Assembly: GCA_003455595.1 (NCBI GenBank)
Contig: DMQT01000067.1
Location: forward strand, 12,072 to 22,480
Direction of reading: 5' to 3'
From: Betaproteobacteria bacterium
GTDB lineage: Bacteria > Pseudomonadota > Gammaproteobacteria > Burkholderiales > Sulfuriferulaceae
Length of the DNA stretch: 10,409 nt
Both the position numbers and the translations under genes were made by a program. The notes beneath the pieces are model-generated. The model worked only from the letters and a program-made list of their open reading frames with translations. It did not search any database and had not been told where the DNA came from. This document shows positions 1-6,889 of the stretch, one piece after another (the first letter of the stretch is position 1; the number at the start of each line of letters is the position of its first letter).

Positions 1-156
1 CGGATTGTATATGTGTCATGCAATCCCGCCACGCTGGCGCGCGATGCGGCGGTGCTGGTCCATGAAAAAGGCTATCACTTGCGTGCGGCGGGTATTGCCA
101 ACATGTTTCCGCATACGGCTCACGTTGAATCAATCGCGCTGTTCGAACGCGCGTAA
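1..156 (+). CDS. rlmD: RlmD, 23S rRNA (uracil-1939 C5)-methyltransferase, C-terminal end (partial)
   Basis: The first 51 codons of the window, open at the left edge and ending in TAA at 154-156, encode the C-terminus of a TrmA/RlmD-type RNA m5U methyltransferase. The fragment holds the catalytic segment [12 protein letters not shown]. Its Cys (residue 7 of the fragment) corresponds to the nucleophile that attacks C6 of the target uracil. It also holds the family's closing motif [10 protein letters not shown] followed by LFER. These match the end of E. coli RlmD closely; RlmC and TrmA are less likely from the wording of the motifs. RlmD uses SAM to methylate U1939 of 23S rRNA, and full-length members also carry a TRAM domain and an iron-sulfur cluster, which lie outside the window. 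The gene is convergent with yccA and is followed by a strong hairpin terminator. Confidence 0.88.
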   Translation, partial: RIVYVSCNPATLARDAAVLVHEKGYHLRAAGIANMFPHTAHVESIALFERA

Positions 157-170
157 ACAGTTGAATCAAA

Positions 171-207
171 CACAAAAGGCGCACCGAGGTGCGCCTTTTG
201 TGTTTTT
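171..207 (+). terminator. Intrinsic terminator, probably bidirectional, between rlmD and yccA
   Basis: A perfect 15-base-pair inverted repeat (arms 171-185 and 188-202, two-base centre GA) with a GC-rich core GGCGCACC lies 15 bases after the rlmD stop. It is followed on the plus strand by TTTTT (203-207). On the minus strand the stem is bordered by CACAAAA/TTTTGTG and followed by a short TTTGATT run, so it can also stop transcripts of yccA, whose stop codon is at 222-224. Confidence 0.88.
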
Positions 208-221
208 AAACCATGACAACG

Positions 222-911
222 TCAGTCACGGTTGCCGGAAAACGCCATCAGCAAATTCAACAGATTTACAAAAATGTTATAGATATCCAGATACAAGGAC
301 AATGTTGCCATCACGTAGTTGGTTTCGCCGCCATTCACAATCCGACTCACGTCATACAGGATGTAACCGGCGAAAATCATGATGGCGATGGCAGAAATCG
401 CCAGCGATGCGGCCGGAACATGAAAGAAAGCGTTGGCGAGCGAGGCGATCACCAGCATCACCAGCCCGACGAACAAAAATTTGCCCATGTAGCTGAAGTC
501 TTTTTTAGTGACAGTGGCAATGCCTGCCAGCGTAAAAAAGATGATGCCCGTGCCGCCTGCTGCCATGCCGATCAGCTGTGCACCGTTACGGAAATGCAGT
601 GCGGCTTGCAAAATCGGCCCCAGCATCAGGCCAAAAAAGAACGTTACTGCGAGCAGCAAAATCACGCCGAGACTGTTATTGCGATTGGCCGAGATGCCCA
701 TAAACAGGCCGAACATCACCGCCAGCATGCCTATCATGGAAAGCACAGGATGCTGCGCCATGAAAGCGAAATTCATGCTGATACCGAACCAAGCGCCAAT
801 CACCGTCGGGATCATGGTCAGGCTCAACATCATGTAGGTGTTACGCAGGACTTTGTTTTGCGTCAGCACCAGTTGCGATGGCTGGCTACTGAGTGGGATA
901 TCGGGTTGCAT
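222..911 (-). CDS. yccA: Bax inhibitor-1/YccA family inner-membrane protein
   Basis: A 229-residue, strongly hydrophobic protein of the BI-1/YccA (TMBIM) family, which forms about seven membrane segments. Here they lie roughly at 27-48, 53-74, 81-101, 111-133, 143-163, 166-186 and 203-224. The N-terminal LLRNTY-like motif (VLRNTYMMLSL, 22-32) and the C-terminal signature ILYDVSRIVNGGETNYVMA (184-202) are typical of E. coli YccA, a modulator and substrate of the FtsH membrane protease. Asp187 and Asp209 (in LYLDIYN) fit the paired aspartates that form the pH-sensing latch in the calcium-leak member YetJ, but whether this protein conducts ions cannot be seen. The ATG at 911 has a strong GGAGG six bases upstream. 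That ribosome binding site directly follows a hairpin plus T8 tract, so expression may depend on read-through from fliA or on a start within the hairpin. The gene converges on rlmD. Confidence 0.9.
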   Translation of the reverse strand: MQPDIPLSSQPSQLVLTQNKVLRNTYMMLSLTMIPTVIGAWFGISMNFAFMAQHPVLSMIGMLAVMFGLFMGISANRNNSLGVILLLAVTFFFGLMLGPILQAALHFRNGAQLIGMAAGGTGIIFFTLAGIATVTKKDFSYMGKFLFVGLVMLVIASLANAFFHVPAASLAISAIAIMIFAGYILYDVSRIVNGGETNYVMATLSLYLDIYNIFVNLLNLLMAFSGNRD

Positions 912-922
912 TGCTTGCCTCC

Positions 923-948
923 AAAAAAAAGTCTACCGAAGGGTAGAC
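923..948 (-). terminator. Intrinsic terminator or attenuator between fliA and yccA
   Basis: Read on the minus strand, GTCTACC-CTTC-GGTAGAC forms a 7-base-pair stem with a 4-base loop (931-948) followed at once by eight T residues (930-923). This is a good intrinsic terminator, about 53 bases after the fliA stop. The T tract is followed without a gap by the yccA ribosome binding site GGAGG, so the structure lies inside any longer yccA leader. It could be simply the end of the fliA transcript or a leader attenuator. Confidence 0.75.
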
Positions 949-1001
949 TAGAGGAGGCGCGCTAAAGTTGCAACAACGGAGGTAAACGATTTCGCAGGGA
1001 T

Positions 1002-1727
1002 TCAGCCCAGCCATTCCTGCTTGCCCAGCATGGCTCTCAAATGCCCCACTGCCTGACTGTGCAGCTGGCAAACGCGCGATTCTGAAACGCCCATCACCAC
1101 ACCGATTTCCTTGAGGTTCATTTCGTGCTCGTAGTACAAGCCCATGAGATTCTTTTCACGCTCGGGCAATGCTTGAATAGCTTCAATCAGCGCATCACGG
1201 AAACCGCTGTCGAGCAGGCTGTTCAGCGGGTCGCTGAGCTGATCGACGCAATGCCGGTCGAGGAAATGATCGCTACCGGCAGCGTTTTGGTAGTCCTCAA
1301 AATAAACCAGCTGATGTCCGCCGCTGATCCCCAGCATTTCCTGATATTCCGCCAGTGACATGCCCATATGTTCAGCCACTTGCTTTTCTGTCGGAGCCCG
1401 TCCAAGACGCTGTTGCAGCGTTGTCATCGCAGTCTCGATCTTGCGCATGTTTTGACGAACACTGCGCGGCAGCCAGTCACTGCTGCGCAACTCGTCAAGC
1501 ATGGCACCCCGTATGCGCTGTACCGCATAAGTTTCAAACTGGGCACCGTGGATTTCTTCGTAGCGGTTAACCGCATCAAGCAGACCGATCATGCCTGCTT
1601 GCATGAGATCATCAACATCGACGCCGGGCGGCAATTTAGAACGCAAATGAAAAGCCAGACGCTTAACCAGAAGCGTATGCTGGGACATCAGTTGGTTTTT
1701 ATCCGATATTCCGTTGACTTTATACAT
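1002..1727 (-). CDS. fliA: FliA, flagellar RNA polymerase sigma factor (sigma-28)
   Basis: A 241-residue sigma-70-family protein whose sequence and length (E. coli FliA is 239) identify it as FliA. FliA directs RNA polymerase to late flagellar genes such as flagellin, motor and chemotaxis genes, and is normally held inactive by FlgM. Region 2 spans about 15-85, with the core-binding stretch DLMQAGMIGLLDAV (40-53) and the promoter-melting RIRGAMLDELRSSDWLPRS (71-89). Region 3 is about 95-160. Region 4, about 178-232, carries the helix-turn-helix from NLKEIGVVMGVSESRV onward. I chose the ATG at 1727 because GAGG lies nine bases upstream and the product starts like other FliA proteins; an in-frame GTG at 1775 would add 16 residues. 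No flhF, flhG/fleN, flgM or che gene is next to it; divergent mutS lies 426 bases upstream. It is followed by a hairpin terminator and then yccA. Confidence 0.94.
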   Translation of the reverse strand: MYKVNGISDKNQLMSQHTLLVKRLAFHLRSKLPPGVDVDDLMQAGMIGLLDAVNRYEEIHGAQFETYAVQRIRGAMLDELRSSDWLPRSVRQNMRKIETAMTTLQQRLGRAPTEKQVAEHMGMSLAEYQEMLGISGGHQLVYFEDYQNAAGSDHFLDRHCVDQLSDPLNSLLDSGFRDALIEAIQALPEREKNLMGLYYEHEMNLKEIGVVMGVSESRVCQLHSQAVGHLRAMLGKQEWLG

Positions 1728-2153
1728 GTTCGATAGCCTCAGTTGTCTGATTTGCGACCCGGATCGAATCAGCACACATCAGAAATTGCATCGAAACAGA
1801 GCATCGGTATAAATGCTGTGTCTTCAGCACAGCAGCTTCATTTCGACGCCTACCTGTATCGCTCTGCCCAGCCACGCAGCTACCCGATTTCTAAAGACAA
1901 AAGATCGGTACGCATGAACCTTGAATCTATTCTGCGATCTTCAAGCTGCGGGGGAAATCAGCGATACTCGGTTTTTTAAGTAGGTGTTTGTCTTACATGA
2001 ATGCATAACGACGGCAAAAATATCGACCGTGTTTATTAATTGAACTGAACCGACGAACCGCTTGTAGCTTGATACCATGCGTGCACCAATGCTTGAGAAT
2101 GCGCGCCTGTGCTACATTGCCCAGCTTGTTGAATTCAATATCCGGAAGCAGCA
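1728..2153. other. Gene-free divergent spacer between fliA and mutS
   Basis: This 426-base stretch is visibly richer in A and T than its neighbours and must hold the promoters of both fliA and mutS. Short open frames on either strand have no ribosome binding site or recognisable protein. Visible structure includes an interrupted inverted repeat GCTGTG (1815-1820)/CACAGC (1828-1833), a wide-spaced inverted repeat AAGATCG (1901-1907)/CGATCTT (1935-1941), another CTTGAA (1920-1925)/TTCAAG (1940-1945), and a 10-base palindrome TTGAATTCAA (2129-2138) just before mutS. I see no confident sigma-70 or sigma-54 promoter. A weak sigma-28-like element for fliA (minus strand, about 1801-1826) has an off-consensus spacer. 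Confidence 0.6.
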
Positions 2154-4742
2154 ATGAAGTCTGAAACTGATCAAACGCCCCCCGTCGCACACGCTGACAA
2201 CACACTGCAAAAACACACCCCGATGATGCAGCAATACTTGCGCATCAAGGCGGACCACCCTGACATGCTGCTGTTTTATCGCATGGGGGATTTTTATGAG
2301 CTGTTTTTTGAAGATGCCGAGCGCGCCGCGCAGCTATTGGGCATTACGCTGACCACGCGAGGCGCCACGGCGGGCACCCCAATCAAGATGGCCGGTGTGC
2401 CGTATCACGCAGCGGAGCAATATTTGGCCCGGCTGGTAAAACTTGGCCTCTCTATCGCAATCTGCGAGCAGATAGGTGATCCGGCTACCAGCAAAGGCCC
2501 GGTAGAGCGGCGCGTAGCCCGTGTCGTCACACCCGGCACGCTAACCGACGCGGCGCTGCTGGACGATTACCGCGATAGCGTGTTGCTGGCGCTGATTGGC
2601 GCGCAGGCCCACTTTGGCCTGGCGTGGCTAAATCTGGCCAGCGGCGATCTGCGCGTCATGCACATCCCAGCGGCACAACTGGCGGCTGAACTGGAACGCA
2701 TCCAGCCGTCTGAAATCCTCATTGCAGAAGGGTCATCCCATGCTGCGCTGGCGGGATTTGCAGCACAGCGGACCCTGCCCGCCTGGCAATTTGACACTGA
2801 GCGCGCCGAAACACTGCTGGCCAAACAGTTTGGCACCCATGATTTGCAGGCTTTTGACTGTGCCGACATGCCATTGGCGATTGCCGCGGCGGGTGCCTTG
2901 CTGAGCTACGCCAAAGCCACCCAACACGATGAACTCAGCCACATCAATGGGCTGAAAGTGGAGCGCGAAGACGCCTGGGTACGCATGGATGCCGCCACCC
3001 GGCGCAATCTCGAAATCTCCGAAACCCTGCGCGGCGAGCCGGCGCCCACGTTACTGTCCTTACTCAACACCTGCGCCACCAGCATGGGTACACGGCGGCT
3101 GCGCCACTGGCTGCACCACCCGCTGCGCGCACGCGATGTGTTGCGCCAGCGTCAGGATGCCATCAGCCAGCTGGTCGAGACCCATACGCAACGCGACAGA
3201 CTGCACCGACTGCTGCAAAGCTGCGTCGATATCGAACGCATCGGTGGCCGCATCGCGCTGGCCAGCGCCCGTCCGCGCGACTTGTCGGGCTTGCGTGACA
3301 CGCTGGCTGTGCTGCCGCAATTAACGACCCAGCTATCGGATCTGGACAGTCCGCTGATTCAAACCCTGAGCCACGCCTGCGCTGCACAACCTGATACGCA
3401 TGATTTGCTGCAACGCGCACTGCGCCCCGAGCCCGCCAGCGTAATACGAGAAGGAGGCGTGATTGCCGACGGCTTTGATGTCGAGCTCGACGAGCTGCGC
3501 GGCTTGCAACATCACAGCGGCGAATTTCTGCTGGCGCTGGAAGCGCGTGAACGCGAACGCAGCGGCATTGCCAACCTGCGTGTGGAATACAACCGCGTAC
3601 ACGGGTTTTATATCGAAGTCAGCCGCGCTCAAGCCGACAACGTACCTGCAGATTACCGTCGCCGTCAGACCCTGAAAAATGCCGAGCGCTACATCACGCC
3701 CGAGTTGAAGGCGTTTGAAGACAAAGCCCTGTCGGCAGCTGAACGCGCGCTGGCGCGGGAAAAATGGCTCTACGAGCAACTGCTGCACAGCTTGTTGCCC
3801 GCGCTGTCGCCATTGCAAAACATTGCCAACGCGCTAGCCGAGCTGGACGTACTGTGTGCCTTGGCAGAACGCTCGCTGACGCTCAATTACTGCGTGCCAC
3901 TGTTTACCGACGATGCCATTATCGACATTCGCGGCGGGCGGCATCCGGTAGTCGAATCGCGCATCGACGATTTCATCGCCAACGACACACAGCTCTCGCG
4001 CACACGGCAGATGCTGCTGATTACCGGCCCCAACATGGGCGGCAAATCCACTTACATGCGACAGACCGCGTTGATTGTGCTGCTTGCGTGTTGCGGCAGC
4101 CATGTACCTGCCAGTAGCGCCAGTATTGGCCCGATCGACCAGATTTTTACCCGCATCGGCAGCTCGGATGACCTGGCAGGCGGGCGTTCGACCTTCATGG
4201 TTGAAATGACCGAAACCGCGCATATTCTGCACAACGCCACGGCCAATAGCCTGGTATTGCTGGATGAAATCGGCCGTGGCACCTCGACCTTTGACGGCCT
4301 GGCGCTGGCCTGGGCGGTGGCGCGCCAACTGGCTGACAAGGTGCATGCCTATACCTTGTTTGCCACGCATTATTTTGAACTCACGCGCCTGCCGCTGGAA
4401 TGGCGGCAAATAGCCAACGTGCACGTCGAAGCCGTCGAGCACAAGGACCGCATCGTATTTCTGCACAGCGTAAAAGAAGGTCCGGCGAGCCAGAGCTATG
4501 GCCTGCAGGTGGCGGCGCTGGCCGGTGTACCCACCAGCGTCATTCAGGCTGCAAGGCGCCATTTGGTCGCGCTGGAACAAGGCGCCACGCGCAATGACAG
4601 TCAGCCGGATTTGTTTGCCGCCGCGCCCATTGCGGCCGAGCCGCACCCGGCACTGGAACACCTTACCGAAATTGATCCCGACAGCCTGAGCCCGCGCCAG
4701 GCACTGGAGGCGTTGTATACGCTGAAAAAGCTGTTGGATTAA
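2154..4742 (+). CDS. mutS: MutS, DNA mismatch recognition ATPase
   Basis: An 862-residue MutS (E. coli 853) that binds base mismatches as a dimer, exchanges ADP for ATP to become a sliding clamp, and recruits MutL to start methyl- or nick-directed repair. Domain I (about 22-135) contains GDFYELF with the mismatch-wedging Phe47-x-Glu49. Connector domain II runs to about 270, and the lever and clamp domains III/IV to about 590. The ATPase domain has Walker [10 protein letters not shown] (625-633, Lys631), Walker B LVLLDE (700-705), the signature around STFMVEMTE and the His739 switch in THYFEL. The tail carries QPDLF (817-821), a canonical sliding-clamp-binding motif, and the tetramer-forming end [16 protein letters not shown]. 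The ATG at 2154 follows GGAAG by five bases and gives the family's usual short leader before domain I. It is divergent from fliA. The stop codon overlaps that of the convergent downstream gene. Confidence 0.97.
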   Translation: MKSETDQTPPVAHADNTLQKHTPMMQQYLRIKADHPDMLLFYRMGDFYELFFEDAERAAQLLGITLTTRGATAGTPIKMAGVPYHAAEQYLARLVKLGLSIAICEQIGDPATSKGPVERRVARVVTPGTLTDAALLDDYRDSVLLALIGAQAHFGLAWLNLASGDLRVMHIPAAQLAAELERIQPSEILIAEGSSHAALAGFAAQRTLPAWQFDTERAETLLAKQFGTHDLQAFDCADMPLAIAAAGALLSYAKATQHDELSHINGLKVEREDAWVRMDAATRRNLEISETLRGEPAPTLLSLLNTCATSMGTRRLRHWLHHPLRARDVLRQRQDAISQLVETHTQRDRLHRLLQSCVDIERIGGRIALASARPRDLSGLRDTLAVLPQLTTQLSDLDSPLIQTLSHACAAQPDTHDLLQRALRPEPASVIREGGVIADGFDVELDELRGLQHHSGEFLLALEARERERSGIANLRVEYNRVHGFYIEVSRAQADNVPADYRRRQTLKNAERYITPELKAFEDKALSAAERALAREKWLYEQLLHSLLPALSPLQNIANALAELDVLCALAERSLTLNYCVPLFTDDAIIDIRGGRHPVVESRIDDFIANDTQLSRTRQMLLITGPNMGGKSTYMRQTALIVLLACCGSHVPASSASIGPIDQIFTRIGSSDDLAGGRSTFMVEMTETAHILHNATANSLVLLDEIGRGTSTFDGLALAWAVARQLADKVHAYTLFATHYFELTRLPLEWRQIANVHVEAVEHKDRIVFLHSVKEGPASQSYGLQVAALAGVPTSVIQAARRHLVALEQGATRNDSQPDLFAAAPIAAEPHPALEHLTEIDPDSLSPRQALEALYTLKKLLD

Positions 4743-5221
4743 GGCACCCAGCGCGCCGGGTGCGCCCAATATTTTGCGTTGAGCCAGTCGGGCACCGACT
4801 TGTAATCGTGGATGGCAAAACGGTATAAGCCCAGCGTACCGCCTTCACATTTCAGCTGCGCGTGCGCCTGCATCCCCAGTGCCAGAAAATCGCCGTCTAC
4901 CCACTGACTGAGCACCCCCGGTGCGCCCGACGCCAACGGCACGGCTATCAGCAGATTGATCGCCAGCGTATCGCGTAAACGCGCAATCAGCTGGCATGCG
5001 CTGGACTTGTCCAGATGCTCGATGCAATCCAGCACAATAGCTGCATCAAAGCGCTTGTCGGACAGCTTCGCAGGCTCGGTCACCCCCTCTGTTTGGCATT
5101 CAGGATAGGCTAGTTGATAGTCACGTGCGCAGGTAACGGCACGCTGCCCGAGGACAAGCAGCGTGTGTGGGCGAATCAGGTTCAGATAATCGAGTAACGC
5201 AGGCGAAGCATCGCATTTCAT
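4739..5221 (-). CDS. DUF6231-like protein, degenerate class I methyltransferase fold
   Basis: A small protein of 160 residues from the ATG at 5221, or 170 from a TTG at 5251. The C-terminal motif [16 protein letters not shown] and overall layout recall the uncharacterised DUF6231 family. The fold looks like a Rossmann-type methyltransferase: a first strand TLLVLG, then an acidic segment [12 protein letters not shown] resembling motif IV/post-motif IV of SAM enzymes. However, the glycine-rich SAM loop (GxGxG) is replaced by GQRA, so catalysis is doubtful. I prefer the ATG because the conserved-looking part ([13 protein letters not shown]) begins right after it. The TTG alternative would place a perfect inverted repeat inside the reading frame. 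Neither start has a clear ribosome binding site. The stop TAA shares TTAA (4739-4742) with mutS. A sigma-70-type promoter lies upstream. No function is known to me. Confidence 0.72.
   Translation of the reverse strand: MKCDASPALLDYLNLIRPHTLLVLGQRAVTCARDYQLAYPECQTEGVTEPAKLSDKRFDAAIVLDCIEHLDKSSACQLIARLRDTLAINLLIAVPLASGAPGVLSQWVDGDFLALGMQAHAQLKCEGGTLGLYRFAIHDYKSVPDWLNAKYWAHPARWVP
4744..4777 (+). terminator. Weak hairpin at the mutS 3' end
   Basis: GCACCC (4744-4749) pairs with GGGTGC (4758-4763) around an 8-base loop immediately after the mutS stop, followed loosely by a T-containing AATATTTTG run. It lies inside the coding end of the convergent gene. It could help end mutS transcripts, but the T tract is late and interrupted, so this is tentative. 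Confidence 0.3.
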
Positions 5222-5231
5222 GACGTCAATG

Positions 5232-5249
5232 GCAGCACGCACGTGCTGC
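5232..5249. repeat. Perfect inverted repeat at the 5' end of the DUF6231-like gene
   Basis: GCAGCACG (5232-5239) and CGTGCTGC (5242-5249) are exact reverse complements separated by two bases. If translation starts at the ATG at 5221, the repeat lies in the leader 10 bases upstream and just downstream of the predicted transcription start. It could be a regulator-binding operator or an RNA hairpin limiting translation. Confidence 0.6.
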
Positions 5250-5270
5250 AAGCTGAAAACGGTGTACTAC

Positions 5271-5298
5271 TTTATGCGTACCCGAAAACGCAAGTCAA
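5271..5298 (-). promoter_or_regulatory. Sigma-70-type promoter for the DUF6231-like gene
   Basis: Read on the minus strand, TTGACT (5298-5293; five of six to the -35 consensus) is followed after 16 bases by CATAAA (5276-5271; four of six to the -10 consensus). The predicted start, near 5264, gives a leader of about 43 bases to the ATG at 5221 and only about 13 to the TTG at 5251. That favours the ATG and places the inverted repeat at 5232-5249 inside the leader. Confidence 0.5.
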
Positions 5299-5417
5299 CC
5301 CACGACGCAGAGAAATGATTCGGCACACCAGAAATTGTTATGCCCTGACACGCTCTGATTTCATGGGGCGTTTAAGGTAACCTACCCCTTCCGCACGGAT
5401 CAAACATTTGCCCAGCC

Positions 5418-6875
5418 ATGAACCAAGATAGCCACGGAACGACCCAACACACGCTTGACCCGTCAGATTGGCAAACACTCCGCGTCCAGGGGCATCGCAT
5501 GCTCGACGACATGCTGGACTACCTGGAGCACATCCGCGAGCGCCCGGTATGGCAGCCGATACCGCAGCCGGTGCGCGATCTGTTCCACGAAACGCTGCCC
5601 GCGCAACCGACCGATCTCGCCACCGTGCATGCAAGCTTCATGCGCGATGTGCTGCCGTATGCCGTGGGTAACGCGCATCCCGGTTTTATGGGCTGGGTGC
5701 ACGGCGGCGGCACGCCGGTGGGCATGCTGGCGGAAATGCTGGCGGCGGGGCTGAACGCCAATCTGGGCGGGCGCGACCAGATGCCCATCGAGGTGGAACA
5801 CCAGGTATTGCAGTGGATGCGCGAGCTGTTCGGCTTTCCCGAAGGCGCCAGCGGCCTGTTTGTGACCGGCACCTCCATGGCCAACCTGATCGGCGTGCTG
5901 GTTGCGCGCACCGCAGCGCTGGGCACCGGGGTGCGTCAGAGCGGCGTCACTGCCAGCGGCAAGCGCCTCACCGCTTACGCTTCCGCCGGTGCCCACGGCT
6001 GTATCGCGCAGGCGATGGACCTTGCCGGTCTCGGCATGGACGCCCTGCGCATCATCCCGGTGAATGACCAGTACCAGATGGATAGCGCAGCACTCGAACG
6101 GGCCATCGCAGCGGATCGCAGCGCCGGTTTCACGCCGTTCTTCATTGCCGCGAGCGCGGGTACCGTCGATGTCGGCGCCATTGATGGTCTCGCCGTGCTG
6201 GCGGACATCGCCCACCGCGAAGCGCTGTGGTTTCATGTCGACGGCGCGTACGGGGCACTCGCCATGCTGGCCCCGGATATTGCACCTCGCCTGCGCGGCA
6301 TCGAGCGTGCCGACTCGATCGCCTTCGATTTTCATAAATGGGGGCAGGTGCCCTACGATGCCGGGTTCATCCTGGTGCGGGACGCTACCCTGCACTACGA
6401 CACCTTCGCCTCACCCGCGGCCTACCTGCGCCGCGAAGCCTGCGGCATGGCGGGTGGATCGCCCTGGCCGTGCGATTTCGGGCCGGATCTGTCACGCGGC
6501 TTCAGGGCGCTGAAGACCTGGTTCACCATCAAGGTCTACGGTGCGGAGCAGCTTGGCCAGGTGATTTCCGGCACCTGCGCGCTGGCCCAGTACATGAAGC
6601 AGCGTATCGAAACCATGCCGATGCTGGAACTGATGGCGCCAGTGGCGCTGAACATCGTCTGTTTCCGCTACCGCAGCGACAATGCCGACCAGGTGAATAC
6701 GCAGCTCGCGGCCGCATTACAGGCATCGGGCATCGCTGCACCGTCAACCACCACCCTCAACGGCCATGTCGCGATTCGCGCCGCCATCGTCAATCACCGC
6801 ACCGAAACCCGTGACATCGACGCACTGTTGCAGGCGACGCTTGCATTCGGCGAAGCCGCTGCCAAGGCCGGGTAA
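5418..6875 (+). CDS. PLP-dependent group II decarboxylase (aromatic-L-amino-acid decarboxylase family)
   Basis: A 485-residue fold-type-I PLP enzyme of the Pfam PF00282 class (mammalian DOPA decarboxylase is about 480), expected to remove CO2 from an L-amino acid to give an amine. The catalytic set is complete and matches DOPA decarboxylase: His193 stacks on the cofactor ring (DDC His192), Asp275 in FHVDGAYG holds the pyridine nitrogen (Asp271), and Lys307 in DFHKWG forms the Schiff base (Lys303). Tyr336 in AAYLRR aligns with Tyr332, with the same 29-residue spacing from the lysine. That Tyr favours true decarboxylation over the aldehyde-synthase reaction of Phe variants. The substrate pocket region HPGFMGWVHGGGTP differs from known aromatic decarboxylases, so the substrate is open. 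The ATG at 5418 has no clear ribosome binding site, but it fits the family N-terminus (MLDDMLDYLEHIRERPVW follows). It is the first gene of a three-gene set, and the next gene starts 14 bases after it. Confidence 0.87.
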   Translation: MNQDSHGTTQHTLDPSDWQTLRVQGHRMLDDMLDYLEHIRERPVWQPIPQPVRDLFHETLPAQPTDLATVHASFMRDVLPYAVGNAHPGFMGWVHGGGTPVGMLAEMLAAGLNANLGGRDQMPIEVEHQVLQWMRELFGFPEGASGLFVTGTSMANLIGVLVARTAALGTGVRQSGVTASGKRLTAYASAGAHGCIAQAMDLAGLGMDALRIIPVNDQYQMDSAALERAIAADRSAGFTPFFIAASAGTVDVGAIDGLAVLADIAHREALWFHVDGAYGALAMLAPDIAPRLRGIERADSIAFDFHKWGQVPYDAGFILVRDATLHYDTFASPAAYLRREACGMAGGSPWPCDFGPDLSRGFRALKTWFTIKVYGAEQLGQVISGTCALAQYMKQRIETMPMLELMAPVALNIVCFRYRSDNADQVNTQLAAALQASGIAAPSTTTLNGHVAIRAAIVNHRTETRDIDALLQATLAFGEAAAKAG

Positions 6876-6889
6876 CCCAGGAAAACAGC

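Noticed and set aside
213-965. 250-codon plus-strand open frame opposite yccA
   Set aside because: It is rich in His, Gln and Arg as expected of an antisense shadow, while the minus strand encodes a clear YccA protein with a strong ribosome binding site.
1801-1826. Sigma-28-like promoter for fliA on the minus strand (TGAA, 14 bases, ACCGATGC)
   Set aside because: Only three of four and five of eight positions match and the spacer is one base short of the usual 15. Too weak to list as a feature.
1743-1979. 78-codon plus-strand open frame in the fliA-mutS spacer
   Set aside because: No ribosome binding site, no recognisable domain, and it begins inside the region needed for the fliA promoter and leader.
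2129-2138. Palindrome TTGAATTCAA upstream of mutS as an operator
   Set aside because: A 10-base AT-rich palindrome is easily chance, and no second copy is seen nearby.
3834-4769. 311-codon minus-strand open frame opposite mutS
   Set aside because: Antisense shadow of a conserved gene in high-GC DNA; the composition is not protein-like and there is no start signal.
5463-6395. 310-codon minus-strand open frame opposite the decarboxylase
   Set aside because: It mirrors a conserved catalytic region on the plus strand and resembles no family.
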